The notes beneath the pieces were generated by a model. It was not told the origin of the DNA and searched no databases. It saw only the letters and a list, made by a program, of their open reading frames with translations. Below, one piece after another: positions 1-12,269 of a DNA stretch of 64,000 nt. The stretch is from assembly GCA_010279815.1 (NCBI GenBank), contig QEOQ01000192.1, forward strand, positions 477,602-541,601, written 5' to 3'. The position numbers and the translations under genes were made by a program. Position 1 is the first letter of the stretch, and every line of letters begins with the position of its first letter. The DNA is from Brachionus plicatilis (taxonomy: Eukaryota > Rotifera > Eurotatoria > Ploima > Brachionidae).

Positions 1-2
1 AC

Positions 3-2889
3 CACAAATACCCAGCTGGCCTCAAGAACGTAGACTATTTGCCCCATTTTCCCATCCGAGGTCTCCATTTGGACATCAAAAAAGGCTGGCTCATGAAAAT
101 CGATTCCTACCATAACCTGCAACTGGGCACTGTGTACCACGGCATGAACGAAATATCCAATTTTGAAGTGATCAAGAATTATGGTGGGCGCAGATTTAAT
201 GTAGAAGACATTGGTTTCTCTCAGTCAAGTCCCAATTTTCACCATTTTGTGGACTTGTTTTGCCTGCCTCAAATCTGCTTACTGGCCTGCACTTTCCAGT
301 ACATGCTAGACAAAGGCATCAAGTATCAGCCTGAATACATATTTCAAGATGTGCATGACTCGGTGAATTCTATTCACAGGAATTTCAGCCTGCATCGAAG
401 CATAGTTCAGTCCATTGATGACTACTTGCTGCCGATTAGGGACGAAAACTCCAAATTGAAAGAGTTTTTGTCCCGGTTACAAAAAAATGGAAAAAAAGTG
501 TTCCTAATTACCAATTCGCCTTTCTGGTTTGTTAATTTTGGAATGCAGTCTTTGTGCGGAGAAGACTGGAGCAAAATGTTTGATCTCATCATTTGTAGTG
601 CCAGGAAGCCTCAGTTTTTCAATAGTCGGTCCAAGCCCTTCCGCAGATTTAATATAAAAGTAAGTTTTTTTTTTGATGAATGAATAAATTCTAGCTAAAA
701 AGAAAAATTAAAAAAATTTAACTTTTCAAATCAGTTTAAATCTCAAATTTTTTTAATTAAGCATTTAAGATTTTAATTTAGGTTCATGTGCTGATTTAAA
801 AAAAAACAATTTAGTGTTCAAATTGAATTAAAGATTAATTTTTCAAGTATTTTTTGGTATTGTTCATGAATTTAAAGATTTTAACAAAAGAATACATCAA
901 GAATACTTCAATAAAATGTATTTTCCAATGACTTAAATTTTCACTTAAAAACATGTCTAATTAAACTCTAATTCTTCTAAATTTTAATTAGTTATCTTAT
1001 ATTAAAATTAAAAATATCCAATTAAAATAAATTAAAAACATAGCTACCTATTAAACTTTAAATGGATCGTGCTGCATGCCTCAAATGTTTATCATGATCT
1101 ATTAAATTTTGATTTTTTATAGGTAACAGAGTTAAAATTAGAATTAAAGGAGCAAAGATTTTTATAAAGTTAAATTATGGTTTACATTCAAAATTTAAAA
1201 AAAAAAGGTTATTCTTTTTTAACAAAAAATAGACATTCAATTCAGTCACAATTTTTTGATTTTAAATAAACGAATTTATTAAAGAATAATAAAAAAATAC
1301 AAAATGATTCGAGATACAGTAAATAATGTAAATTATTTGATTTTTTAAATTTTTTAAAATTTTTTTTAAAAAAACTTATTAAAAAATCATTCAAAATTGT
1401 TATAAGATGTGAATTATTTTTTTCTTCATAAGTTTCGCAATGATCCCTTCTACAACATTTTTAGAGCTGCTTTAAGAAAATAATCTTTGTTTTTTTTCTT
1501 AAATTAATATATATTCAATATAAATTCTTAGTTAGAAATGTTGTGAAATTCTCTTTAAAAAAAGGGGGGTCTATTTGGGATCGGTGAGGTTTCTAAAAAT
1601 ATAAAAAATGTAATTTTCGGAAAAAAAATTATAGTAGAAAATTGAATTTATTTTCAAAAAGGAAAGCAAATTTCAAACTTCATGGTATGTTTAAATTCTT
1701 GAAAATATATTTCTCTTAAATTTTCAAAGAAGGGTGATGATTTTTTGGTAGGATCCGACGAAACTTCTTGTTTTAAATGGAAGAAAAAATGGGAAAAAAC
1801 TTTTTTTTTGAATCTTTTATTTAATTTATTTATTTAAAAGAAAAAAATTTTCGAACTGAAGAAATCCTTTGAAAACCCACACTTTCTTTTAGTTAAGGAA
1901 ATACGGTTTTAATAACTGCATTAGCTAGCTCAGCTTTTTGATAAAAAATCTAAAAATTAAACATTATTTTTTGTAGCTTGATTTTTAAAATAACATAAAT
2001 TTTTATTTATTTTTTTTTCACAAACCATTAATGATAGATTTGCAATTAGCTTTTATTTTAAAATATTATTATTTTTGAAAAAATTTCAATTAAAAAATCA
2101 AATTGTAACAATTACTACTTTAAATTCATTGAACTATTTTTGATAGATTTATTGGAAAAAAAATTTATTTAAATTATATAAAATTAATAATTTTTCTTCA
2201 CTGTTTACTAATATTAGTCTAGGTTCAAGCACAGCGTTACTATGGATTATTATTTTAAATAAATTTTTTCATAAATTTTAATTTTAATTCATTATTTTAC
2301 TTTTTGAAAGACCAATTCAAAATCATGGGATACAGTGAGTGAATTGAACCGACATGAGGTTTACTACGAAGGAAACTTTTACCAAATGCTCAAAGCAACC
2401 GGATGGCAGTCTAACAAGTGTTTATACTTTGGAGATCACATCTATGGTGATTTGGAGCAGCCATTTTTAAAGTTTGGTCTGCGCACCGGTGCCATAATAA
2501 ACGAAGTAGAACATGAGGTCAAGGTGCTAAACTCAGTTGATTACCAGCGTACAGTGGCATGGCTGAACAATCTAGAAGATTTGCTTGAGCAGTCCATGTT
2601 TTTGACAGACTCTTCTTGGGACGGTTTGCCCAACATTCAAGAAATCAGAGCATTTTGGCTGCAAGAAAGGGACGATCTAAGACTGAAAATAAAACAATCT
2701 TTTAACCCGTATTTTGGCTCAATTTTCCGCGCTAACAATAATCCATCATTCTTTTCCAGACGCCTCAGCCGCTTCGCTGACATCTACACATCGAATGTAT
2801 CCAATTTGCTCAATTATCCCATTGATTCTCACTTTATACCACGCCGAATAGATCTTGCCCACGAACAGTCAATTAATGTTGTTCTTTAG
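3..2889 (+). CDS. NT5DC2/NT5DC3-like HAD-family 5'-nucleotidase domain protein (3' part)
   Basis: The gene is cut by the window start; the frame is already open at base 3. Two exons are visible: 3-659, and 2311-2889 ending in TAG, joined by a 1651-bp phase-0 GT-AG intron (donor GTAAGT). The protein reads through YPAGLKNVDYLPHFPIRGLHLD, then HAD motif II (FLITNSPFWFVN), and in exon 2 the motif W-D-T-V-S-E-L..VYYEGN followed by CLYFGDHIYGDL, which carries the acidic Mg-binding motif. The C-terminus NPYFGSIFRANNNPSFFSRRLSRFADIYTS..NLLNYP is typical of the metazoan NT5DC2/3 branch. The N-terminal DxDxT motif must lie upstream. Family members are poorly characterised HAD hydrolases, and no substrate can be deduced. 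The intron is far longer than most here but holds only A/T-rich sequence. Family assignment is firm; NT5DC2 versus NT5DC3 is not decided. Confidence 0.92.
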
Positions 2890-2940
2890 AGTTCTGGTGT
2901 ATCTCAACAATTTTTATTTATTTTTTTTAGATTAATAATT

Positions 2941-3240
2941 ATGGAAGCTGCTAAAAAATTAATGAGTTTAGATTACGAAATTTTTGGCAAGGTACAAGGT
3001 GTTTTTTTTCGAAAGTATACTCAGCAAGAAGGAAAAAAATTGTCTCTGGTTGGCTGGGTCATGAACACACCGAAAGGGACAGTTGTTGGCCAAGTGCAAG
3101 GCAGAGAAGACGCTGTCAAAAAAATGAAAGATTGGTTGCAGAAAAGTGGCTCGCCAAAATCAAGAATCGACAAGGCTGAGTTCAAAAATGAACACTTTCT
3201 TGATCAATTAGAATTTAGTACTTTCGATGTGCGCAAATAA
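2941..3240 (+). CDS. ACYP: Acylphosphatase (common/muscle type)
   Basis: A single-exon 99-aa protein of normal family length. It is a small cytosolic enzyme that hydrolyses the carboxyl-phosphate bond of acyl phosphates. The diagnostic loop GKVQGVFFRKYT carries the phosphate-binding arginine (Arg24), and GWVMNTPKGTVVGQVQG carries the catalytic asparagine (Asn42). The start ATG lies 10 bases after a T-rich tract ending in AG (2929-2930), and only 51 bp after the stop of the NT5DC-like gene on the same strand. An AATAAA at 3236-3241 overlaps the stop codon and is the likely polyadenylation signal. No AATAAA lies between the two genes, which raises the possibility of a shared transcript (see findings). 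Confidence 0.95.
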   Translation: MEAAKKLMSLDYEIFGKVQGVFFRKYTQQEGKKLSLVGWVMNTPKGTVVGQVQGREDAVKKMKDWLQKSGSPKSRIDKAEFKNEHFLDQLEFSTFDVRK

Positions 3241-5363
3241 AAACACCTAAAATTAGGAAAAAAAATTTAAAATTTTTATTAACATGATTTTAAATAATTT
3301 TCTAAAATTTAATTTTTAAAAAAATAAAATTTTTACTTTTTATTTTCTTTTTCATCATATTTTATTCTTGCTGAAAAATAAATTATTTACCAATGATTTG
3401 GTCATAAGTTTTTTCCTTATTCTTTTGACTTGTAACATTATTTTGTTGATGATGAATCGAGTAATTTTTATTATTTAAATTGAATAATAGTTGGTTTTAC
3501 AATCCGCTTTTTTATAATGTTGACAATTATCCTTTAGAAATGACACATTTTATTAAAGAATTAAAATCTTATAAAAATATGCATCTCAATTTTTTATCTT
3601 TCTTTTAATTTTATAAATTAAATTCTTAAAAAAATTGAATTTTTTTAATCTAGTAGAAGTAGTAATTTTTAATGTATTGAAAAATTAAATTAAGGTTTAA
3701 ATTTAAGGCTAAATTTAATTTGTATTTTTTAAAACAAAAAATTGAGTGAAAATTCGGGATTGAATTTTAGACTCTCTATAGAGTTTGGCTTTATAATTTT
3801 TTTTTATTTTCTAAGTGAATTAATAAAACCGTTCTAGTGAAATTTGGACCAAATGAAGTGAACTATAATGATTTATCAATAAATAATATTTTGACTTGTT
3901 CCTTTTTTTATTTAATTTTTTAATAATATAACTGATATTCATTTTAAAATCATTTGATTTAATGACATCGTTTTTTCTAGAAAATAAAAAATAATATTTA
4001 TAATTTTGATTATGAAGAAAAAAAGCTTGTAAATAAATTAACAAAATTTATTTCCTTTTCGTAATTGGAATTTCTTTTTTATTTATCTCTTTTTTGAACT
4101 GTCCAAAATTCAAATAATTTATTTTAAAAAGAGTCTTAATTAATATTTCATTGTTAAATTTTAAAGTTTATTCAACAATTTTGCTAAAAAAAATTCAAAA
4201 TCTAGATCGAAAAGAGGTTTTGTATGGCGAGAGAATTCCCAAATTATTTCTATAATAAAAAGCTTATAAATTCTGAATAAAAACTTTGGTTTATTTTTAT
4301 AAAAAAAAACAACCACATTATTTTGTTCATTTTACTTTATTCAAATCGAACTACTTAATTTTTTTTTATGTTATTTGACTTTTTTTATTTGAAAATTAAA
4401 TAATTTTTGTTTATTTAACTGAATTTTTTAAATTTTAATTTGGTTAGATTTAGAGTAAAAAAAGCTTGTCTGGTAGCTAATGGCTATAAACTAGATATCA
4501 ACAGTGGAAAAGTTTCAAAATTATAGACATAGAGCACTAAGGATTTCTAATTAAGTAAAGAATGGTTGATAATTTTTTATAATTAAGGTATCCGGAAGAG
4601 GATGCAGTTTCTTTTTTAATTAGAGCCATTTATATCACATTAATGTAGTAAAATTTTGGAATGCATAAAAAATTAAAGCTCCTTTTTCGATAATTAAGAA
4701 GATTAAAAAATAGTCTACTTAATCAAATAATTCCAAAAGTAAATATCTTTTTCAGGCATGGGAGCTTTTTAATAAAAGCTACATTGGAAAATTTGTGTCG
4801 CATTAACGATCTTGAAATTTTTTAATTTTTTTGCTCAAATTAATTTTTAAAGACTTCATTACTATGTAAAAATAACACAATTTTTCATGTCCTTCAAATC
4901 GACGTGATATTTATTTTTAAAATGACAAAAGAGTATTTTTTTTTATTAATTAATGTACATTCATAAAGAGGAATTGGATCAATAAAATCAAGTATATGCC
5001 ATGAGAAAAATATTGAGGCAAGCATAAACAAGCTGATGCTTAAGAATATATTATAATAGAATATTTTAACTTATTCTAGCGCTTAAATGGGTATTTTAAT
5101 ATTTTTTTTTCAATGATTTAAAATTGGTTTATTAAATTTTTAAATTTTCAACAAACTTTAGCTCTTTAAGTAATGGTCGCTTGAAAAAAATTGTTTATGG
5201 GAAAAATAAAAAATATTTTTGATTAATTGTTTTTAATTATGAATAATTTAAATTTTTTTAAACTAACATTTTAAAATGTATTTATTTAGAAAAATATTCA
5301 GTTACCAAGTTTAGTTCATAGCAACTGGATCACTTTTGAAAATTAATTTCTAAGTAAATAGAT
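3241..5363. other. Intergenic, A/T-rich, no gene seen
   Basis: About 2.1 kb of A/T-rich sequence between the acylphosphatase and CAMKMT genes. Only short chance ORFs occur (for example 74 codons on the minus strand at 3820-4044, with lysine/asparagine/leucine composition and no homology I recognise). I see no clear transposon ends. Confidence 0.6.
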
Positions 5364-6740
5364 ATGAATCGAAATCGTCAAAAGAGCTCGAATTCGGCCC
5401 AATTGACCCAGCATTTAGGAAAGAGCGCCAAGGCCTCGCTGAACGGCCACGGCCACCAGAACAAGCAATCGCCTGGCATAGACAGGTGGAAATTTTTAAA
5501 AAAAGCTATTTTGAACAAAGACTCAGCGTTTTCTGACTCTAGGCATTCCATTCGACGCTTCAACTCATTCGGCTTTATCAAATGTGTGAAAGAAGCGTAC
5601 AACTCGTCAAGGCTCAAGACAGACCGGTACGAGCAGGACGAAGATTTGGTCGTCAAGAATAAAAAAAATTACGAATGGTACTCGGTGGCCATTCCGTCCA
5701 TAGATCCCAGAATTTCACTCAATGTCAGATTTTACAATTCATCAGTTAATCTAAATGACCTAACCGGATTTAACAATACCGGAAATATTTGTAAGAATAA
5801 AAAAATTTTTTTTAAATTTTATTCAAAAAAATTAATAAAATTTTAATTCAAATTGTTTTTTTTCTTAAGGTCTGTGGCCTTCTGAGGAAATAATGGCCTT
5901 GTTTTGTGCCAAAAATAGCACAATTTTTGAGTAATTCTTATCTATTGAAAAAAGTTAAAAAATTAAATTTTTTTATTAAAAAAAAGCAATAAAAGTGTAT
6001 GCGAACTTGGTGGTGGTATGACATGTCTTGCTGGTCTAATGGTAATTAAACAACAGTGAGAGGTAATTTAAAAAAAAACTTTTTTTTCTAGATTGGTAAA
6101 TATAGTCAGCCGAAAGAAGTATTTCTGACAGATGGAAACGAGACCAGTTTTGAAAGTAAATTTTGAAAAAAAATTTTAATTTTTGTTCATAAATTTTATT
6201 AGACTTGGAAAAAATATGTGATCGAAATGAATTCGAGTGTAGTGTAGAGTGCTGTTTGCTGCAGTGGAATAAAAATTTAAACTACGGTGATTTGGAGGAA
6301 AGATTTGATTATATTTTATGTGCTGATTGGTAAATTTATCTTAAAAAAAATTTTATTCTTTTTATTTTTTTCTCTAATTTTCTCAGTCTTTTTTTTGACG
6401 AGTTTAGAGAAGATCTTTGCGGAACGATTTACAAGTTGCTCAAAAATGATGGGTAAGTAGCTTGTGAAGTGTTTGATAGATATTTTTTTAAAAGGATTTT
6501 TCTAGAACTTGTCTGATTTTTGCACCAAATCGTCAAAATTCATTTCACAAATTTGTCGATATGGCAAAAATAAAGTTCGAATGCATGATTGTGAATGATT
6601 ATGATTTGGAAGTGTGGGAAAAGCATCTGAACGAAAAAGAAGATAATTCCGAATATGATGAGGATATTCATTACCCTCTTTTATTAAAGCTCAAAAAGCG
6701 CACCAAACAAACTAATGATTTTTGTAAAATGGTTTTGTAA
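5364..6740 (+). CDS. CAMKMT: Calmodulin-lysine N-methyltransferase
   Basis: Seven exons: 5364-5790, 5870-5930, 5987-6041, 6092-6155, 6203-6329, 6387-6452 and 6506-6740. All introns are GT-AG and about 50-80 bp, and the frame is continuous to TAA at 6738-6740. The class I SAM-dependent methyltransferase is expected to trimethylate calmodulin Lys115 in the cytosol. Seen: an N-terminal basic segment with [30 protein letters not shown] at the exon 1/2 join; SAM motif I VCELGGGMTCLAGLM; KEVFLTDGNETSFENLEKICDRN (motif II region); then YILCADCLFFDEFREDL and CLIFAPNRQNSFHKFV. These match CAMKMT specifically rather than the related METTL21 enzymes. The N-terminal 35 residues are low-complexity. The start is the first ATG after in-frame stops. 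Confidence 0.93.
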
Positions 6741-8380
6741 AGTTTATTGGAGTAGAAAAATTCACTTTTTTTGTTCATCTCAATTAACTTGATTGAATAA
6801 TTTTTTAAAAATTTATTTATTCTTATTCGATAAATATCATTTTGTTTAATAACGATTTTTAAAAGTGCATTTAAATTTAAAGAAAATTATCTTCAAAAAC
6901 AATAAATAAATGATTTGATATTTTTTTCTTAATACCTGTCGTATCATCAGTTGATCTATTGAATATTTTATTAGCTAAAACTTATTAAAATTAATTTTAT
7001 CTTATCTAGTAATTTCTTACTGAGTGACTTTTCTTTTAAAAATTTTGTCATCTCTATAAGTCTTAAGTCAAGTCAAGTCAATGACTTAAAATTTTTTTTA
7101 ATTTTTTTAAGTCAAGTCAATGATTTAATGAATCCATATTTGATACCAATAAAGTAGTTGTTTCCAAATTCCTGGCTGTTAATCTTCACCTATGTGGTCT
7201 GTTAATGTAACCAGATTTAGAAAAAAATTCTTTCAATTGGTCCTGATGAAGCAGGTATTGATAAAAATTTTGTGCAAGTCATAACCTTGACTTAAATAAA
7301 AAAAAATTTTAAATCAAGTCATAACTCTAAAATTTTAAGTCTAGTGACTTAAATTTTTGTGATTTAGACCTAAAACTGTGACTTATAAACAAGTCTGAAT
7401 TAAATTAAGTATTAGTTAAGACAAGAATAAAGTATTAAAGGCAAAGTAAAATTTTTGCTCAAAAATTTTTTGAAAACTACGCGCATGTGCGTGCATTAAC
7501 TTTGCCAAATTTTCAAAAAAAATTAAAAATTATGTTTGTTGTTTTAATTTATGAAAAATGATATAAAATGCAAATATCTTAACTTTTTCTAAAAAAAAAA
7601 AAAAATTAACCAATTTAACAGAATATTCTATTCTTTTATTATAGTTCAAGATAAAATTTTTTAATTAAAATAATTTACAAAGAAGTTTCTTTCAAAGTTT
7701 TGGCATAGAATTAGCCAAAGATTTGATTTGACTTTATTTCAAAATAATTTCAGTTTAAGTCAAAATTAATATTACACTTTTATGTAATAAGAATTTTTTT
7801 ATTATTTTATTTGTTAAGGTTACAAAAGCAGCATCATACAAGCGTTTTTTTTCTTCTAAGCGGTTATTGTTACGGTCTATTTAATATTAGTACGGCACGA
7901 AAATAAAAAAATAAACATAAGAATTTACTGGGAAAAAAAATAGGACCAAAATAAAAATCCGTGTCAGCTATCTGTTAATTAAAATTTCTCTGTTAATTTT
8001 AACAAGCTTAGCTAATAGTTTCACTAAATAAATTTTTTAAAAAAATTGAAATTAAATTTTTTTTCATTTTTTTAAAAAATTATAAAAATTAAGATAGTTT
8101 AACTAAATAATAAATACAATAAAAAATTTTTTGTAACTCATTATTCAAAAATTACTTTAAAAAATATTAAATTCAACTTAATTTTAGAGAATCTTAAATT
8201 TCAGTATCAGATAGATACTTCAGAATACAGGGATCATTTTTCAGATTAGAAATAAATTGAATTTAACAAAAATAATAAATACCGATTAGAGAATATAAAA
8301 AACGTATATTCTCTAATCAGATTCTAGTGACACTTTCATTTCATTTAAACTGAATGATTTTTAGCTGCTACTAAACTCCA
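6741..8380. other. Repeat-rich intergenic with a hAT-like MITE end
   Basis: No gene. From 7060 to 7400 the motif AAGTCAAGTCAATGACTTAA recurs in degenerate form. The segment ending near 7396 (GTGACTTATAAACAAGTCTG) resembles the terminal repeat of the small hAT-like elements at 12270 and 48518, so this is probably a decayed relative. I could not fix its left end. The rest is simple A/T-rich sequence. Confidence 0.45.
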
Positions 8381-8540
8381 TAATTTTGCAAATCCTTGTT
8401 CTTTTTACGATATCTTAAAAGAATCTTAAAGCACAAGTTCTTTACTTTTATTTGATTCGTTTTGCAGTCAAAAAGAAAAAAAATTTAAGTCTAGTTACTT
8501 TGGAAAAAAAAGAATCAATTTTTTACTTTAAAATTTTAAA
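8381..8540 (+). repeat. Dispersed repeat, copy 1 (empty site for the MITE at 9702)
   Basis: This stretch aligns in direct orientation with 9650-9701 plus 9941-10060: CTTGTTCTTTTTACGATATC, AGAATCTTAAAGC, CAAGTTCT and TTTTGCAGTCAAA recur in the same order. The second copy is interrupted by the 239-bp palindromic element at 9702-9940; this copy is not. It therefore works as a natural pre-insertion reference. Confidence 0.65.
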
Positions 8541-8584
8541 TATTTTAATTTGCATTAAAAACAAAACCATAATTTATCGAAGCC

Positions 8585-9666
8585 TTGTTCTTTTGACAAT
8601 TTGAAGTTTCTGATCAATTTTTGATTCTCAAAATGATCAAATCAAACTAGAACTATTATATAATTGTTATTTCTTAATAGAAATAATACATAGATACATA
8701 TTTGGATTTAACATATTACAGTGGTTCTTGCAAAAAGTAAACGTAATGATTTTATTTCATTTCATTCCCTTCCAATCAGTAATTGAAGAAATTGACATAA
8801 TGGATATATTGGAATGAAATGGAATGGAATAGATGGAATAGATGGAACGGTACTGTTGGAATGGTAATAGAATGGGGACGAGGTAGAAAAAAATAACATA
8901 AAAGTCAAAAGAAAAAACATAAAACTTTTTTTTGTTTTTTTTTTATTTTGCAGAAAGATAGCTACCATAGCGAAACTACATCTAGTCTCGCTCCACAGGT
9001 CTCCTGATGTAGCTTATTATTATTATTATTAAAGAGAAATTTGAAGTAATAATTTTTGAAAAAGACAATAAAAACACAAAATTATAAAATGTTAGTTTTT
9101 TTGAGAGAAAAAACATATAAGCTCAGTTTGTACTAATTGTACATGTTGTTTTTACCAGATAAGGCTATTTGTTATCATATAGTGGCATGTTGTATACTTG
9201 ATGATATTGATGATATCTTGGATTAAAGGTTAAATATTTATAAAAAAAGAAAGGCTGGTAAATGGTATGAGATGGATTAGATTTATGAACTTATCTCTTT
9301 GTGGACTTATGTCTTTTCGGAATGGGAATGCTTTTTTTTGGAATGCGTCTCCATTCCATTCCTCTGTTAGAAACGGGACCTTTCACTCTTGCAAGAACCA
9401 CTGTATGTTAAATAAAAAGATAAACTCTGCAATATCAAAATACAAATTGCAGAGTGCACACCATCGAAATGATGCTATTTTAAGTGGATAGTTTTTTGCA
9501 GACTTTTTCAGATTTTACCTTAAGATTTAACAAAGTATGTTAAAACGGAAAATTTATCTCTGCACTAATTCTATTAAAAAATTAAAATATACCTAATGGT
9601 TTTAGCTTGATTTGTTCATTTTGAGCATCAAAAATTGATCATAAACTTCAAATCGCCGTTCTTTTA
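8585..9666. repeat. Large inverted repeat (foldback) around the 8719-9403 element
   Basis: The segment 8585-8650 is the reverse complement, with scattered mismatches, of about 9600-9666; shared words include TTGATCATTTTGAG-like and ATCAAAAATTGATCA. The two arms enclose the TA-flanked element at 8719-9403. This may be an older foldback element into which the smaller one jumped. Confidence 0.5.
8719..9403. mobile_element. Small DNA transposon with CAGTGGTTCTTGCAA termini and TA target
   Basis: The ends are exact inverted copies of CAGTGGTTCTTGCAA, each flanked by TA (8717-8718 and 9404-9405). The TA duplication favours a Tc1/mariner/pogo-type non-autonomous element. hAT elements can have similar CAGTGG ends, but the 8-bp flanks do not match. 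Inside are GGAATGGAATAGATGGAATA-type short repeats and a (TTA)n run at 9013-9028. No transposase remnant is recognisable. Confidence 0.65.
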
Positions 9667-9701
9667 ACCATATCTTAGCAGAATCTTAAAGCTCAAGTTT
9701 T

Positions 9702-9940
9702 GGGAGAGTGAAATTGAGAGCAATTTTTATCTGGAGCAGAGCAATTTATTTAAAATTTTATAAAATCCGATTAAAATATGATAAATTAATAAAATTTTAG
9801 AATATTTTAAATATTAACAAAATTTGTTGATTATTGTTAAAAAAAAATTTATTTCAATATTCATTTTTAAAAAGTTTTTTTATGTGTTATTTGAACAAAA
9901 TTGCTCTGCTCTGAAAAAATGCTCCCAACTTCACTCTCCC
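9702..9940. mobile_element. Palindromic MITE D (9-bp target duplication)
   Basis: The terminal inverted repeats start GGGAGAGTGAAATTGAGAGC on the left and GGGAGAGTGAAGTTGGGAGC on the right, and continue to the shared word CAGAGCAATTTT (about 45 bp). The flanks are TCAAGTTTT (9693-9701) and TCAAGTTCT (9941-9949), a 9-bp duplication with one mismatch, as expected for Mutator-like elements. The uninterrupted paralogous sequence at 8381-8540 supports the boundaries. No coding content. Confidence 0.78.
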
Positions 9941-10389
9941 TCAAGTTCTTGGTTTTTATTTGGTATATTTTGCAGTCAAATAGAAAAAAGATTGAAGTAT
10001 ATAGGTATTTGAAAAAAAAAATAAACTATTTATAAAATTTTCAAATTTTTGAATTTTAAATTTTAAATTTTAGCCCATAATGGGTTCATGTGTTGCTATG
10101 TTCAATATATTTGATTTAAATGCCAATTATTTTATTACCAATTTAAATATTAAATTCACGTCATATCAAGTTTTTATTTTCAAATTAGTTAGAGAAGGTT
10201 AATTCTAGGAGTTCACCAAAAAGACAAAACATAATTCTGTATTCTGTAGCGCTACCTGAAAAGTGGTATATAAAGCACAATAAAAAAATTATTTATTAAT
10301 ATTTTATTTCTTAAATCTAAAAATGAAATTAATATCTGGGAGAATAACCTTATGTTAATATGCTATATTTTAAAAATTTGCTCGATTCA

Positions 10390-11100
10390 TCATTTTAATA
10401 CCAAATAGCAGAATAATATGTTGCAGCTACAACTGGTCTGTAAACTGGTACAACTGGAACAACTGGAGTAACATATGTGAAATACATTTTTTTTAGATGA
10501 TTTCTTTCAGGTCTTTTTATTTTGCTTATTTAAATTTTTCTTGAGGAAATGCTTAAAAGTATTCCCAAATATATAGTCTAGAAATATGTGAATTTTACAT
10601 TGACTTAAACATTTAAAATAAACAAATGTAATGAATACCTGAAATATTTTACCCTAGAATTAAATGAGCAATACCTACATGTCTTAACAAAAAGACGTAT
10701 TTTTTTACATTAACAACTAAAAAAACATTATATCACAACAAAGCTTGATTTTTTGTTTACATTTTGAATTTTGAATAATTCGTATTAAAATTTTTGATAA
10801 ATAATTTTTTTGACATTTAAATGTTTTAAATCAAAAAAATAAACAGTGTTTCACAAAAACGAAGCATAATTTTTTAAAAAATGCAAAATGTTTAAATTTT
10901 GTTAAGCAATATTTCCTATAAATATTGAATATTTTAAGTATTTCTTCTCAAAAACAAAAAGATAAAATAAAAGAATCTAAAGCCTGACAATTAAAAAAAA
11001 TCAAAATGTATTACAGTTATGTTACTCCAGTTGTTCCTGTGGTACCAGTTTTCCAGACCAGTTGTAGCTGTTCCGACATATTATTCTGCTATTTGGTATT
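10390..11100. repeat. Inverted repeat of about 90 bp arms carrying a 30-codon ORF
   Basis: The left arm (about 10397-10490) and right arm (about 11008-11103) are inverted copies; both contain the AATACCAAATAGCAGAATAA word. On the minus strand the left arm reads ATG (about 10494) to TAA as a 30-residue ORF beginning MYFTYVTPVVPVVPV and ending TYYSAIWY. The right arm begins MYYSYVTPVVPVVPV on the plus strand, then loses the frame through one extra T. Flanking target duplications were not found. It is either a tiny duplicated secreted/cuticle-like exon or a coincidental ORF within transposon arms. Confidence 0.45.
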
Positions 11101-11489
11101 AAAACTGTTTTTTATTGTTTTAGTATTCTTTAATTTTTTTTAATAAATCTGGGAGAAAACTTTTATATTTAAGATTTTTAATTTCAGCATTAATATATCT
11201 TTAGAAATTTTCTGATTTAAACAAAAAAATTATTTATTTATTTATTTAAAAAATAATTTGGGAAAAATCCCCTGGCTGTTTGGAATGAATATTAATTCTC
11301 CCTTTCAGCCACATTAGCGTTAATTTTGGGATTTGTAAAAGTTATTTTTGATTTTTTAAAAAATTGAAAATTAATTTAATTTAATTAATTCAAAATTATT
11401 CAATTTTTTGTATAACATTTACTTTTTGCTCTAATTTATGTGTTTTTTCAATTTTTTAAAAACAAAAAAATTAACTGTTATCTATTTTT

Positions 11490-11690
11490 ATTTATGTCAT
11501 GTACTCTTTTTCCTCATTCACTTCTTGTGGAACATAGGATCATTACTTTTGGTTTCCATTCAAGTCGATCTTTTACCTTTAACCTTGCTTATCCCCATGT
11601 CATTCCCATCTCGGTGAGCTTTTTCGTGATTTTTGACCTCCATGTAACTGGTGGTCGTCCTACTTTACGTCGCCCTGGTGTCCATTGAAG
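11490..11690 (-). pseudogene. 3' end relic of a LINE reverse-transcriptase ORF
   Basis: On the minus strand this reads WTPGRRKVGRPPVTWRSKI..EMGMTWG, then frame-disturbed VKDRLEWKPKVMILCSTRSE. The GRPxxxWRxxI...W.......R..W pattern is the well-known carboxyl end of endonuclease/reverse-transcriptase LINE polyproteins. There are in-frame stops and no RT core nearby, so it is a short relic. Confidence 0.6.
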
Positions 11691-12269
11691 GGCTCTTTTC
11701 GGTATCCATGTTTTTTTTAATAGTTTAAGCTTTTATTAAATTCAATTAAAAATGGAATTTAATTATGTTTTAAATCCGAATGTTAATAAAACCGGATGTA
11801 TTTTTTAACAAAAGTTAACTTATTCCTTTTTTATGACATTTTTTTGAACTTTCAAGGTTAATCAACAGGCTAGTGCCCTTGCCATGAAGACCGGTTAACA
11901 CTTAATTTATTTAATTTTATAAAATAATTATTACAAGTTAAAATAAAAATTTATAAATTTAAAAAAAATTAATCTAAAGCAAAATATTGAAATTTATATA
12001 CTGTTTGCAGAAAAATTTTTGCACAATTAGAAAAAAAATTGTTACTTTTTTACTTTTTTTACTTTAATTAGTGTAATTTTTCTACTGAAATTTCACATTG
12101 CCATTTATCATTGATTTGATTTATTACTGATAAAGATTCTACAACGAATTTTGCACTATTGTGTTGTATTTATAAATACATTTTATTATCTTTGATTTTA
12201 ACTTATCTTAAAAGAAAGAATTTGTGTTCAATTTGTATTTAAATTTCGTAAATTTATTTGCTAAAAATC

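Noticed and set aside
11440..11688. 82-codon plus-strand ORF ending GGRPTLRRPGVH
   Set aside because: The recognisable homology is on the minus strand, a LINE C-terminal relic.
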